From assembly GCF_003544935.1 (NCBI RefSeq), contig NZ_CP032098.1, forward strand, positions 992,001 to 1,056,000: a stretch of DNA of 64,000 nt, in the 5' to 3' direction. Made by a program: the position numbers and the translations under genes. This DNA comes from Malaciobacter molluscorum LMG 25693 (lineage in GTDB: Bacteria; Campylobacterota; Campylobacteria; Campylobacterales; Arcobacteraceae). Below, in pieces: positions 1 to 9,551 of this stretch. Each line of letters begins with the position of its first letter. Within the stretch, counting starts at the first letter, position 1. The notes beneath the pieces were generated by a model. The model worked only from the letters and a program-made list of their open reading frames with translations, was not told the DNA's origin and made no database searches.

Positions 1-480
1 AAGAATTATTTTTCTTAATGCTTGTAAAATAGAGATTTTTTATAAAAATAATTATTTTATTATATTTTATATTTAAAAAAAAATCTCATTTATGTCACAT
101 TGATGACAGAATAAATATTATTTTTATATTAATATTTAAGTATTTTAAAATAAATTTAAAAAAATAAGTTACTTATTATATTTAAATTTATCAATTAAAA
201 GGGAAGGAATAAAACAATCTAAATTATATGTACTTATTTTAGAGAAATAGTGATTTTAATTTGAATGAAAAAAAATCAAAAAAGTTCTCTAATAAAAGAA
301 CATTTGTTAATGATAGTGAACTTTGTTTATAACGTTTATTTAGATAATCATCTTATGAGTTTCTAAATAAACTTATTAAACCAATTTTTTGTAAAAATTT
401 CAAGTGAAATTTCAAAAAGAGTTTTATACAGATATGCAAATGCATTTATCTGAATTAAATCAAACATTAAGGAGATAGTT
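1..480. promoter_or_regulatory. Gene-free leader of the hyf operon with several inverted repeats
   Basis: No convincing gene lies here. The sequence contains several inverted repeats: an 11-bp perfect pair at 334-344 and 362-372, an 8-bp pair at 239-246 and 285-292, a 7-bp pair at 281-287 and 318-324, and a short dyad at 430-451 about 30 bp before the hyfA start. A 16-bp dyad TGTCA-N6-TGACA at 93-108 has the geometry of a CRP/FNR-type site but not the consensus bases. A strong ribosome binding site (AAGGAG) stands at about 468-474. I infer that the region controls the operon; I could not assign a sigma factor or regulator. Confidence 0.5.
334..372. repeat. 11-bp perfect inverted repeat upstream of hyfA
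   Basis: GTTTATTTAGA at 334-344 is matched exactly by its reverse complement TCTAAATAAAC at 362-372, with 17 bp between the arms. It could be an operator or an mRNA hairpin; no T-tract follows, so it is not a standard terminator. Confidence 0.6.
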
Positions 481-1041
481 ATGAGCTTACCGTTGAATAA
501 TAAATATATTGTTGCAAATCCAAATACTTGCATAGGCTGTGCCACTTGTATGGCGGCATGTTATGAATCTGCCCATGAAAGAGGTAAGTTAGCGGTTCCA
601 AGATTAATTGTTACAAGAACAAATAGTGGAACTGTTCCAAATCAATGTAGACAATGTGATGATGCACCTTGTGCAAATGTTTGTCCTGTAGGAGCATTGG
701 AATTTGGAAAAGATTCAATTTTATTACATGAAGAGTTATGTATTGGCTGCAAAATGTGTACTTTAGTTTGTCCTTTTGGTGCAATTAGACCAGAAGCAGA
801 ACCAATGCCATCGGTTGATTATTCTACAGAACCTAAATATAACTTAGGTATTGAATCAGAAGTTGGTGCAAAAAGTATAGCCGTAAAATGTGATTTATGT
901 ATAGGAAGAGAAGATGGGCCTGCCTGTGTTGAAGTTTGTCCAACAGAAGCTTTATCTTTTGAAAATAATAATAGCATAATTGAAGAAAATGCAAAAAGAA
1001 GTCTTGAAGTTTATGTAAAAGAAAGAAAAAAATTCGTATAA
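481..1041 (+). CDS. hyfA: HyfA-like 4Fe-4S ferredoxin subunit of formate hydrogenlyase
   Basis: A cytoplasmic electron carrier of 186 residues that should link the formate dehydrogenase to the hydrogenase. Four cysteine sets are visible: C17/C20/C23/C27, C56/C59/C64/C68, C87/C90/C93/C97 and C137/C140/C149/C153, enough for four [4Fe-4S] clusters. This is the HycB/HydN/HyfA family pattern and its usual length. The ATG follows AAGGAG. It is the first gene of a tightly packed operon; hyfB starts 10 bp after its stop. HydN or HycB would be equally good family names, but the context favours HyfA. Confidence 0.93.
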   Translation: MSLPLNNKYIVANPNTCIGCATCMAACYESAHERGKLAVPRLIVTRTNSGTVPNQCRQCDDAPCANVCPVGALEFGKDSILLHEELCIGCKMCTLVCPFGAIRPEAEPMPSVDYSTEPKYNLGIESEVGAKSIAVKCDLCIGREDGPACVEVCPTEALSFENNNSIIEENAKRSLEVYVKERKKFV

Positions 1042-1051
1042 AGGACAATTT

Positions 1052-3013
1052 ATGACACAAGTATATTTTTTATATTTTATTGGCTGTGTTATCTCTTTAT
1101 TATTATATAAACAAAATAGAATTGCTGCAAAAGTTGGATTTTCAATCTCTGCAATTGCTTCTGCGTATGGAGTTTTATATTTTCTAATAAACATAGGTGA
1201 AAGCTCAAGTCTTTCTATGTTTGAAAGTTTATTGTATAGTCCAAAACTTACTTTAAATCCCTTAGGAAATTTTTTCTCATTTATTGTTTCACTTATAGCA
1301 TTTGCATCTTCAGTATATGCAATTCAATATACTCAAGAGTATGAAAAAAAAGGAAGTCTTGCTGTTATGGCAGCTATGTTTAATGGCTTTATTTTATCAA
1401 TGCTTTTATTAATTGCATCATCAGATGTATTTTGGTTTATAATTTATTGGGAATGTATGACACTTATTTCTGCATATTTAATCTGTTTTAATGACTCAAA
1501 AGAGTCGTTAAAGGCAATTATGATTTATTTAGGAATTGCTCATCTTGGTGCTATGTGTATAACTGCAGCATTTTTACTTTTATCTTCTCAAAGTGGATCT
1601 TTAGAGTTTAGTTCATTTGAACATATTACTTTAACTCCAGTAAAAGCAAGTGTGATTTTTATATTAGCTTTTATAGGTTTTGGTTCAAAAGCAGGAATGT
1701 TTCCTATGCATGTTTGGTTACCAAAAGCTCACCCAGCAGCTCCAACAAATGTATCTGCTCTTATGAGTGGGGTTATGATAAAAGTAGCATTATTTGGAAT
1801 TATAAAATTTTGTTTATGGCTTCCTGTAATGAAATGGTGGGGATTATTAATTATAGTAATTGGAGCATTATCTGCTTTATTAGGAGTGTTATATGCTTTA
1901 GTTCAACATGATTATAAAGCACTGTTAGCTTATCACTCTGTTGAGAATATTGGAATTATTCTTTTAGGTTTAGGAACAGGAGTTTATGGAATTGCTGCAC
2001 ATATGCCTACATTAGCTGCAATTGGATTTTTAGCAGGTATGTATCATATTTTAAATCATGCAACTTTTAAAGGGTTGCTATTTTTAGGTGCAGGAAGTGT
2101 TCTTTATACAACTCATACAAAACAAATGGATGTTTTAGGTGGACTTGCTAGAAAAATGCCATTAACTGCATTTGCTTTTTTAATTGGATCTTTATCTATT
2201 ACTGCAATACCTCCTTTAAATGGATTTATTAGCGAGTGGGTTACTTATCAAGGTATGATTCAAGGTGCATTATCTGAATATATGAGTAGTAGAATGATTT
2301 TTGTAATTGCTGTAATAGCTTTAGCTTTAACAGGAGCTTTGGCAATCATGTGTTTTGTAAAAGTTTATTCAGTTATTTTTGGTGGTACACCAAGAGATGA
2401 AAAAATTTTTAATAAAGCTAAAGAGGTACCTTTTACTATGGTTTTAGGTATGTTTATTCTTGTTACTGGATGTTTAGCATTTGGTTTAGGTGCAAATGTA
2501 GTAGTGGAAAATATAATGTTAGTTATATCTTCTTTTTCTGAACCTTATGTAGCTACTAATAGTACAGTAATAACTTCACCTATTGGTTCAATGGTTTCTC
2601 CATTATTAATATTAATAGTATTAGCAATTAGTTTATTAATACCAATATTAATAGTTAAATTATTAAATGCTAATAGAACTAAACCAAGACAAACTGATCC
2701 ATGGGCTTGTGGTTTTAAATACAACAGTAGAATGCAAATGACTGCTTCACCTTTTACAGGAGATTTAAGAAGACTTCTAAATTGGTTATACAAAAGTGAA
2801 ACAAAAGTTGTTGATCAAGGTTATTTTAAACCTGTTGTTTATAAAACACATGCAAAAGATGTATGGTGGGATTTATTATATGCCCCAATAATTAACTTGA
2901 CAACAAAAAGTGCAAAGCTTATTTCAAAAATGCAAAATGGAAATGTTAATTCGTATTCATTATATATTTTAATAGCACTTTGCTTATTTGTTGGTATAAG
3001 TTCCGTTATTTAA
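1052..3013 (+). CDS. hyfB: HyfB, antiporter-like membrane subunit of hydrogenase-4
   Basis: A 653-residue polytopic membrane protein of the NuoL/Mrp antiporter family (proton_antipo_M), with hydrophobic segments from the N terminus to the end. The conserved core around residues 210-235 (FGSKAGMFPMHVWLPKAHPAA) carries the lysine and histidine residues of the ion channel, and Q-H-D-Y-K-A-L-L-A-Y-H near 286-296 is also typical. It should couple hydrogen evolution to ion movement. The C-terminal extension with a soluble loop matches HyfB/HycC length. It is the first of two such subunits in this operon. Confidence 0.94.
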   Translation: MTQVYFLYFIGCVISLLLYKQNRIAAKVGFSISAIASAYGVLYFLINIGESSSLSMFESLLYSPKLTLNPLGNFFSFIVSLIAFASSVYAIQYTQEYEKKGSLAVMAAMFNGFILSMLLLIASSDVFWFIIYWECMTLISAYLICFNDSKESLKAIMIYLGIAHLGAMCITAAFLLLSSQSGSLEFSSFEHITLTPVKASVIFILAFIGFGSKAGMFPMHVWLPKAHPAAPTNVSALMSGVMIKVALFGIIKFCLWLPVMKWWGLLIIVIGALSALLGVLYALVQHDYKALLAYHSVENIGIILLGLGTGVYGIAAHMPTLAAIGFLAGMYHILNHATFKGLLFLGAGSVLYTTHTKQMDVLGGLARKMPLTAFAFLIGSLSITAIPPLNGFISEWVTYQGMIQGALSEYMSSRMIFVIAVIALALTGALAIMCFVKVYSVIFGGTPRDEKIFNKAKEVPFTMVLGMFILVTGCLAFGLGANVVVENIMLVISSFSEPYVATNSTVITSPIGSMVSPLLILIVLAISLLIPILIVKLLNANRTKPRQTDPWACGFKYNSRMQMTASPFTGDLRRLLNWLYKSETKVVDQGYFKPVVYKTHAKDVWWDLLYAPIINLTTKSAKLISKMQNGNVNSYSLYILIALCLFVGISSVI

Positions 3014-3023
3014 AGGATTTGCG

Positions 3024-3947
3024 ATGAGTAGTATATTTTTTATGATATTACAAGTTATTGCAATTATTCTTGTGGCTCCTTTATTTGATGGAATGGCAAG
3101 AAAATTAAGAGCAAAACTTCAATCACGTGAAGGAATTCCTGATTTCTTTCAAACATATAGAGATATATTTAAATTGATGAAAAGAGCAAGAACTGCACCT
3201 AATTGTGCCCATTGGGTATTTAAAACTGGACCATTTACTATTTTTGCAGCAGGAGCTGCACTATTAGCTGCCATACCTATTACATATAGTACAAACAGTT
3301 TTGCAGGAGCTTATTCTGATATTTTAGTATTTATTTATATAGGAGCACTTTTAAGATTTATTTTTGGTGCAACTTCAATTGATTCAGGAAACCCTTTTGC
3401 AGGTGTTGGTGGAGGAAGAGAACAAATAATTGGTATTTTTGTTGAACCTGTACTTATGATTAGTTTATTAGTTGTTATTTTATTAGCAAAAACAACTAAT
3501 TTAGTTGAAATTCAACACTTAGTAAGAGTAGGGGAAATTGGATATCAAACTCCTGCATTTGCAATTGCTTCAATCTCTTTTCTTTGGGCAATGTATGTTG
3601 AAGCTGGAAGAAATCCATATGATTTAGCAGAAGCAGAACAAGAGTTACAAGAAGGTGTTCTAGGTGAATATTCAGGTTCAGACTTTTCATTGGCACATGC
3701 AGCTTTAATTTTAAAACAGTTTGCAATGATTGGGTTATTTTTAACTATTTTTGAACCTTGGAATTTTGAAAATCCAATATTAGCTTTGATTGTTTTTATA
3801 TTAAAAGCTGGAATATTTTATGTAGCTGCTGTATTTATTGATAATTTTGGACCTAGATTTAAAATATTAACAAGTTTTAAAAATAGTGCTATACCTCCAT
3901 TAATAGTATCAATTATTGCATTAGTTTTATATGTGGTAGGAGTTTAA
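3024..3947 (+). CDS. hyfC: HyfC, NuoH-like membrane anchor subunit
   Basis: A 307-residue membrane protein of the NuoH/HycD family, which anchors the soluble hydrogenase arm. The loop segments LRAKLQSREGIPDFFQTYRD near residue 30 and the acidic YVEAGRNPYDLAEAEQEL near residue 195 are hallmarks of the family and form the interface with the large subunit and the ion path. It starts 10 bp after hyfB. The following gene starts 1 bp after its stop and is hyfE, not hyfD as in E. coli. Confidence 0.94.
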   Translation: MSSIFFMILQVIAIILVAPLFDGMARKLRAKLQSREGIPDFFQTYRDIFKLMKRARTAPNCAHWVFKTGPFTIFAAGAALLAAIPITYSTNSFAGAYSDILVFIYIGALLRFIFGATSIDSGNPFAGVGGGREQIIGIFVEPVLMISLLVVILLAKTTNLVEIQHLVRVGEIGYQTPAFAIASISFLWAMYVEAGRNPYDLAEAEQELQEGVLGEYSGSDFSLAHAALILKQFAMIGLFLTIFEPWNFENPILALIVFILKAGIFYVAAVFIDNFGPRFKILTSFKNSAIPPLIVSIIALVLYVVGV

Positions 3948-3948
3948 C

Positions 3949-4596
3949 ATGATTGATTTATTAAGTATTTTATCAATAGTTTTAATTATTAGTTCACTTT
4001 GTGTTTTTGGAATTAGAAATTATAAAATTGCCACATATGTGTATGCTTTTCAAACATTTATTTTAGTAATGATATTTTTATTTTTATATATAACATATGA
4101 TGCTGAACAATTAGGTGGATGGGCAATAATTGCATTTTTTACAAAAGTTATTTTTGTTCCATTTATTTTATTAAGATTAATAAAAAAATTAAAAGTAGAG
4201 CATGAAGACGAACCATTACTTGGCTTTTTTATAAGTCCAGTGGTTGCTATTGCATTCTCATTAGCTATTGCTATGGCTATTTATCCAATATATTTAAAAT
4301 TTTCATTAATACAAGAGCATATTCCATTGATTGCTTCAATTACAATTTTTATGATTGGTATTTTTGGTTTCATATTAAGAAATTCTGCCATCAAACAAAT
4401 ACTTGCTTATTGTACTTTTGAAAATGGTATACATTTATCTTTGGCATTAATGGCATATAACTCACCAGAAATAGCAGAATTAGGAATTTTAACTGATGCT
4501 ATTTTTGCTGTTTTAATTATGGCTATTTTATCTCAAAGATTTTTCAAATATTTTGGTTCTTTAGATGTATCTAAAGCAGATGAATTGAAAGGATAA
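3949..4596 (+). CDS. hyfE: HyfE, small membrane subunit of hydrogenase-4
   Basis: A 215-residue protein with about seven hydrophobic segments, the length and profile of HyfE, which combines NuoJ/NuoK-like features. The segment near residues 146-165 (LRNSAIKQILAYCTFENGIH) resembles the NuoK-type helix with a conserved glutamate. It sits 1 bp after hyfC and 3 bp before hyfF, so translation is probably coupled. Its function is inferred from family and position. Confidence 0.9.
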   Translation: MIDLLSILSIVLIISSLCVFGIRNYKIATYVYAFQTFILVMIFLFLYITYDAEQLGGWAIIAFFTKVIFVPFILLRLIKKLKVEHEDEPLLGFFISPVVAIAFSLAIAMAIYPIYLKFSLIQEHIPLIASITIFMIGIFGFILRNSAIKQILAYCTFENGIHLSLALMAYNSPEIAELGILTDAIFAVLIMAILSQRFFKYFGSLDVSKADELKG

Positions 4597-4599
4597 GTT

Positions 4600-6084
4600 A
4601 TGGAAATTCAAGAATTATTAATTATATTAATGCTTATTCCTTTTGTAGCATCAATTATTATTTGGTTTGCCCCAAATAACTATAAAGTATTAAGTATTCT
4701 TCATGTGCTAGGAGCAATTTTAAATGCAGTTGTAGGATTAAGTATAGTATCAAGTGTAATAAATGGACAAACATATTTTGTTTTTAATGATATGTTTTTT
4801 ATAGATTCATTAGGTGCTGTATTTATTAGTCTTATTTCAGTTACTGGCTTATTAGTAAATTTATATTCAGTTAAATATATGCAATGGGAATTAGATCATA
4901 AACATTTAGAAGTTAAAGATACAAAACTATTCTTTAGTTTGTTTCATCTTTTTGTTTTTACAATGACTTTTTCTGTATTAGCTAATAATATTGCATTAAT
5001 GTGGGTTGGAATTGAAGCTACAACATTATCTTCTGTATTTATGGTTGCGTTAAATAAAAATAAAAAATCAACTGAGACTGGGTGGAAATATATTGTTATT
5101 TGTAGTATTGGTTTAGCATTTGCTTTATATGCAACAGTTTTACTTTATAGTGCAGGTTTTAATGTAATTCATGATAGCCATAGTGCAATGTTATGGACAA
5201 CATTAATTGCACATGCAAAAGATATTGATCAATATGCATTAAAACTTATATTTATTTTTGCATTAATTGGTTTTGGTACAAAAGCAGGACTTGCACCAAC
5301 TCATACTTGGTTGCCAGATGTTCACTCTGAAGGACCAGCACCATCTTCAGCTATGCTTTCAGGAATACTTTTAAAATGTGCAATTTTAGGACTTATTAGA
5401 TATTACGCTGTTACAGGTAATTCACTTGCAGGATTTGAATATGTACAATCTTTGATGATTATAAGTGGTCTTATAACTATTTTTATTGCATCATTTTTCT
5501 TGCTTGTTCAACACGATGTAAAAAGAATGTTTGCATATCACTCAATTGCACATATGGGTGTAATTGCTTTTGGTTTGGGTGTTGGTGGACCAATAGGTCT
5601 TTTTGCAGCACTTTTTCATGCTTTAGCACACTCAGTAACAAAAGCTTTGGCTTTTTGTGTTACTGGAAATATGATTCAAGTATATGGAACAAGAGATATG
5701 ACAAAAATGGGTGGTTTAATTAAAATAGCTCCTATTACTGCAATACTATTTGGTATTGCTGTTTGTTCTCTTGTTGGGGTACCTGGCTTTGCAATATTTG
5801 TAAGTGAGTTTTTGATGATTAAACAATCAATTATTGGTAATTTAAATATTGAAGTTACACTATTTATTATTGGTTTGATTATTATTTTTATTGCAGACTT
5901 TTCTCACTTTAATCTTGCAACATTTGGTGAAAGTAGATCAAAAGTATTAACAAATGAGTTGCCATTAAGTGCAAACTTACCATTAATTGGTCTAGCTGCA
6001 TTAATTTTAATCTTTGGATTGTTTACAGTTAGTCCTTGGGTTACATTACTTAAAAATGCAGTAAATATTATTATAGGAATATAA
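4600..6084 (+). CDS. hyfF: HyfF, second antiporter-like membrane subunit
   Basis: A 494-residue polytopic protein of the NuoN/NuoM/antiporter family. The core motif FGTKAGLAPTHTWLPDVHSE near residues 225-245 and QHDVKRMFAYHSIAHMG near 305-321 match HyfF. It probably forms a second ion channel next to HyfB. Length is close to E. coli HyfF. It starts 3 bp after hyfE and ends 11 bp before hyfG. Confidence 0.93.
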   Translation: MEIQELLIILMLIPFVASIIIWFAPNNYKVLSILHVLGAILNAVVGLSIVSSVINGQTYFVFNDMFFIDSLGAVFISLISVTGLLVNLYSVKYMQWELDHKHLEVKDTKLFFSLFHLFVFTMTFSVLANNIALMWVGIEATTLSSVFMVALNKNKKSTETGWKYIVICSIGLAFALYATVLLYSAGFNVIHDSHSAMLWTTLIAHAKDIDQYALKLIFIFALIGFGTKAGLAPTHTWLPDVHSEGPAPSSAMLSGILLKCAILGLIRYYAVTGNSLAGFEYVQSLMIISGLITIFIASFFLLVQHDVKRMFAYHSIAHMGVIAFGLGVGGPIGLFAALFHALAHSVTKALAFCVTGNMIQVYGTRDMTKMGGLIKIAPITAILFGIAVCSLVGVPGFAIFVSEFLMIKQSIIGNLNIEVTLFIIGLIIIFIADFSHFNLATFGESRSKVLTNELPLSANLPLIGLAALILIFGLFTVSPWVTLLKNAVNIIIGI

Positions 6085-6095
6085 GGAGATAGGCT

Positions 6096-7835
6096 ATGAA
6101 AATAGGTGAAAATTTAATTAATAAAGTAAAAGAGAAAATAGCCATTAGTGATGTATATAGACAACCAGAAGATCAAATCACAATAACTGTTGATAGAAAC
6201 GATCTTCCAGAAGCGGTTAGAATTTTATATTATGACTTAGGTGGTTGGTTATCTTCTATGGTTCCAAATGATGAAAGACAAATAAATGGTAATTATACTC
6301 TTTATTATATTTTATCAATGGAAGGTGGAAAAATGACGCCTGATGATGAAATTGTAAAAGAGGATAAATGTTGGATAACAGTAAAAACATATATTCCAGC
6401 AAATGATCCAACTTATCCGTCTGTAACTCTTAAAGTTCCAGCAGCTGTTTGGTATGAAAGAGAAGCTTTTGATATGTTTGGCTTAACTGCAGTTGGTTTA
6501 CCAGATCCTAGAAGATTGATGGTATCTGATGATTGGCCAGAAGGTCTTTTTCCTTTAAGAAAAGATTCAATGGATTATAGACATAGACCAAATCCTGTTG
6601 ATCATAAAGATGAACCAGAACATGAATTTATAAAACCAGAAGGTGCAGGAGTTCTTGATGTTCCTTTAGGTCCTTTGCATATTACAAGTGATGAACCGGG
6701 TCATTTTAGATTGTATTGTGATGGTGATACTATTATTGATGCTGATTATAGACTTTTTTATCAACATAGAGGAATGGAAAAATTAGCAGAAAATAGAATG
6801 AACTATGACCAAATGGGTTATTTAGCAGAAAGAGTTTGTGGTATATGTGGTTATGCTCACTCAATTGCTTGTATAGAAGCAGCTGAAAAAGCAATAGGTT
6901 TAGAAATTCCATTAAGAGCACAAGCTATGAGAGTTATATGTTTAGAGATTGAAAGATTGCACTCTCATCTTTTAAATATAGGTCTTGCATGTGAAGTAAC
7001 TGGAAATGTAAATGCATTTATGCATATTTTTAGAATCAGAGAATTTTCTATGGAATTAGCTCAATTAGTAACAGGTGGACGTAAAACTTATGGAAATGTT
7101 GTTGTTGGTGGACTAAGAAGAGATATGACTGGTAATGAAATAAAACAGAGTTTAAAAATTCTAGAAACAATTGAAACTCAAACAAATGAAGTTTGGGATG
7201 CAGTTATGGATGATAAAAATCAAATTAAAAGATGGAAAGGCGTTGGAATATTAGATAAACAAGTTGCAAGGGATTTTTCAGCTGTTGGACCAAATGTTAG
7301 AGGTAGTGGATTTAAAAGAGATTCACGATATGACCATCCATATGATTTTTTAACTCAACTTGATTTTGATATCCCAACTGAAGATGGTTGTGATGTATTT
7401 GCAAGAGAGACAGTTAGATATAAAGAGTTATTACAATCCGTTTCAATAATTAGACAATGTTTTGAAATGATGCCAGGAGGATTAACTGTTATTAAACCAC
7501 AAACATTAATCAAACCACAAGCTTTTGCAATTGGTAATGATGAAGCACCAAGAGGTGAAAATATTCACTGGATTATGCATGGTAATGCACAAAAAGTTTA
7601 TAGATGGAGATGTAGAGCAGCAACTTATAATAATTGGCCATCTTTAAGATATCAATTTAGAGGAAATACAATTGCTGATGCAGCATTAATTGTTTGTTCT
7701 TTGGACCCTTGTTATTCTTGTACAGAAAGAGTTACTGTTGTTGATGTTAAAAGTAATAAATCTAAAATATTAACACATAAAGATTTGAAAAGATATTCAC
7801 AATCTTTGAAAAATCATCCATTGAAAAATCTGTAG
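6096..7835 (+). CDS. hyfG: HyfG, NiFe hydrogenase large (catalytic) subunit
   Basis: A 579-residue group-4 NiFe hydrogenase large subunit fused, as in HycE/HyfG, to an N-terminal NuoC-like domain (about residues 1-170). The nickel ligands are visible as C248/C251 in RVCGICG and C539/C542 in DPCYSC. The tail after R545 (34 residues) resembles the peptide removed from E. coli HycE during maturation, so the enzyme should need the protease encoded by hycI downstream. The active site evolves hydrogen from protons. No missing ligand or frameshift is seen. Confidence 0.96.
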   Translation: MKIGENLINKVKEKIAISDVYRQPEDQITITVDRNDLPEAVRILYYDLGGWLSSMVPNDERQINGNYTLYYILSMEGGKMTPDDEIVKEDKCWITVKTYIPANDPTYPSVTLKVPAAVWYEREAFDMFGLTAVGLPDPRRLMVSDDWPEGLFPLRKDSMDYRHRPNPVDHKDEPEHEFIKPEGAGVLDVPLGPLHITSDEPGHFRLYCDGDTIIDADYRLFYQHRGMEKLAENRMNYDQMGYLAERVCGICGYAHSIACIEAAEKAIGLEIPLRAQAMRVICLEIERLHSHLLNIGLACEVTGNVNAFMHIFRIREFSMELAQLVTGGRKTYGNVVVGGLRRDMTGNEIKQSLKILETIETQTNEVWDAVMDDKNQIKRWKGVGILDKQVARDFSAVGPNVRGSGFKRDSRYDHPYDFLTQLDFDIPTEDGCDVFARETVRYKELLQSVSIIRQCFEMMPGGLTVIKPQTLIKPQAFAIGNDEAPRGENIHWIMHGNAQKVYRWRCRAATYNNWPSLRYQFRGNTIADAALIVCSLDPCYSCTERVTVVDVKSNKSKILTHKDLKRYSQSLKNHPLKNL

Positions 7836-7844
7836 GAGTAAGAA

Positions 7845-8381
7845 ATGAAACTACTTGATATGGCAAACAAATATGGAAAAGCTACATATAATTATCCTTT
7901 TCAACCATATGTAGTTGCAGAAAATTTTAGAGGTAAACCCTCATATATATATGAAAATTGTATAGGGTGTACAGCTTGTGGTGTTGCTTGTCCTTCTAAT
8001 GCAATAAATGTAAAACTAAATGAAGATAAAACAAAACTTGTTTGGGAATTTGATGCTGCAAGATGTATTTTTTGTGGTAGATGTGATGAGGTTTGTCCTA
8101 CAGGTGCAGTAGTTTTATCTCAAGAGTTTGAATTAGCTGTTAAGTTTGATAAAAATAACTTAAAAGAAAAAGGTGAACTTGATGTTGAATATTGTGAAGT
8201 TTGTAATAAACCTTTTACAACAAAAAGACTAATTTCATATAACTTACATAGATTAGAAAAAGCTGGTTGGAATAAAGAAACACTTGATAAAAAAGTACAT
8301 TACATAAGAACTTGTCCTGATTGTAAAAGAAAACATAAAGTTGAAGTTATAACACAATATTTAAAAAGGGGTACAAAATGA
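7845..8381 (+). CDS. hyfH: HyfH, two-cluster ferredoxin subunit
   Basis: A 178-residue NuoI/HycF-like subunit. Two [4Fe-4S] motifs are visible, CIGCTACGVAC near residue 40 and CIFCGRCDEVC near residue 75. A C-terminal pair of CxxC motifs (YCEVC near 126 and CPDC near 157) forms the zinc-ribbon-like tail also found in HycF. It should relay electrons to HyfI. The stop overlaps the start of hyfI by four bases, indicating translational coupling. Confidence 0.94.
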   Translation: MKLLDMANKYGKATYNYPFQPYVVAENFRGKPSYIYENCIGCTACGVACPSNAINVKLNEDKTKLVWEFDAARCIFCGRCDEVCPTGAVVLSQEFELAVKFDKNNLKEKGELDVEYCEVCNKPFTTKRLISYNLHRLEKAGWNKETLDKKVHYIRTCPDCKRKHKVEVITQYLKRGTK

Positions 8382-9193
8382 GTAAAACATATGTAGTACC
8401 AGAAGAGATAAAAAGTACAAATAATCTTGAATCAAAACTTGAACATTTAAAAAATATCAAAAGAAGTTTCAATGTATATAGAGTGGATTGTGGTTCTTGT
8501 AATGGTTGTGAAATTGAAATTTTTGCAGCTATTACACCAATGTGGGATCCTGAAAGATTTGGGTTCAAACTTGTAGCTAGTCCAAGACATGCAGATATTT
8601 TACTTTGTTCAGGACCTGTTACTAGACAAATGTACTATCCACTTTTAAGAGCATATGAATCAACTCCTGATCCAAAAGTAGTAGTAGCAATTGGTGCTTG
8701 TGGTTCTAGTGGAGGAATATTTCATGATGCATATAGTGTATGGGGAGGAGTAGATAAAGTCATTCCTGTTGATGTTTATATTCCAGGATGTCCTCCTCAT
8801 CCAGCAACAATTATTCATGGATTAGCTAGTGCACTTGGAATATTAGAACAAAAATTAGAATATAAAGAACATACTGAAGATAGTGATGTAGCAATTGAAG
8901 TTGAAGATTCATTACTTGGAAATATCCTTTTTGAAAGAGATGTTTTAGTTGAGTCAAAAAGATTAATGAGTTATTTTTTTGGTAGAAAGCTTTATGCAAA
9001 ATATATTAATGCACTAAAAAAATCAACTGATATTAAAGATATTAAAAAAACTAAGGAGGTAATTAATATATATAGTAGTGAAGAAGAAGATTCAAGATAT
9101 GAAGAGTGTATGAAAAGACTTCATAATAATGTTTATTTAAAATATATGAAACAGTTTGCACCTATAAAAGATGAATATAAATTTATAATATAA
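8378..9193 (+). CDS. hyfI: HyfI, NiFe hydrogenase small subunit
   Basis: A 271-residue NuoB/HycG-like small subunit. The cluster-binding motif DCGSCNGCEIE gives C38/C41/C44, followed by GACGSSGG and PGCPPHP further along, the remaining ligands of the proximal [4Fe-4S] cluster. It is slightly longer than E. coli HycG or HyfI because of a charged C-terminal extension after about residue 170. It pairs with HyfG. It overlaps hyfH by 4 bp and is followed after 10 bp by hycH. Confidence 0.95.
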   Translation: MSKTYVVPEEIKSTNNLESKLEHLKNIKRSFNVYRVDCGSCNGCEIEIFAAITPMWDPERFGFKLVASPRHADILLCSGPVTRQMYYPLLRAYESTPDPKVVVAIGACGSSGGIFHDAYSVWGGVDKVIPVDVYIPGCPPHPATIIHGLASALGILEQKLEYKEHTEDSDVAIEVEDSLLGNILFERDVLVESKRLMSYFFGRKLYAKYINALKKSTDIKDIKKTKEVINIYSSEEEDSRYEECMKRLHNNVYLKYMKQFAPIKDEYKFII

Positions 9194-9203
9194 GAAGTTT
9201 AAT

Positions 9204-9551
9204 ATGATTGAAATATGTAAATTAACAAAAAGAAGAGTTGAACCAACATCAAAAGAATTACCTCATAAATATGAACAAGTAAAAGTTTTTTCTATGTCAG
9301 TAGGACATGGTGTTGGGACAGTAGATTTTATGGAGTGTATAGAAAAGATAAAAGAAGAAGATTATAAAAATATTGTAGAACAATGTGAGGATTATGCACA
9401 GTTTAAATTAGGGAATTTAACTAAATATTTTGAAGTTGAAATTTTTCCTGAGCATGCAGAAAAATTAATTCCTCAAATGCCAGATTGCTCTTTAAAAGAT
9501 ATTTTTTCTTCTTTAAAAGAAGGGTTTATTGTTATAAGGAAAAGCATATGA
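9204..9551 (+). CDS. hycH: HycH-type formate hydrogenlyase maturation protein
   Basis: A 115-residue soluble protein. The segment VFSMSVGHGVGTVDFMECIE near residues 28-48 lines up with the signature of E. coli HycH (YYSLAIGHHLGVIDCLEAA). HycH/HyfJ proteins act in assembly of the hydrogenlyase; their biochemical role is poorly known. At 115 residues it is somewhat shorter than the E. coli protein, ending soon after the conserved C-terminal hydrophobic strand. Its stop codon overlaps the hycI start (ATGA). Confidence 0.85.
   Translation: MIEICKLTKRRVEPTSKELPHKYEQVKVFSMSVGHGVGTVDFMECIEKIKEEDYKNIVEQCEDYAQFKLGNLTKYFEVEIFPEHAEKLIPQMPDCSLKDIFSSLKEGFIVIRKSI

Noticed and set aside
93-108. TGTCA-N6-TGACA as a CRP/FNR operator of the hyf operon
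   Set aside because: The spacing fits, but the half-sites differ from TGTGA and TTGAT and it is 370 bp from hyfA; it may belong to a gene left of the window. Kept only as a dyad.
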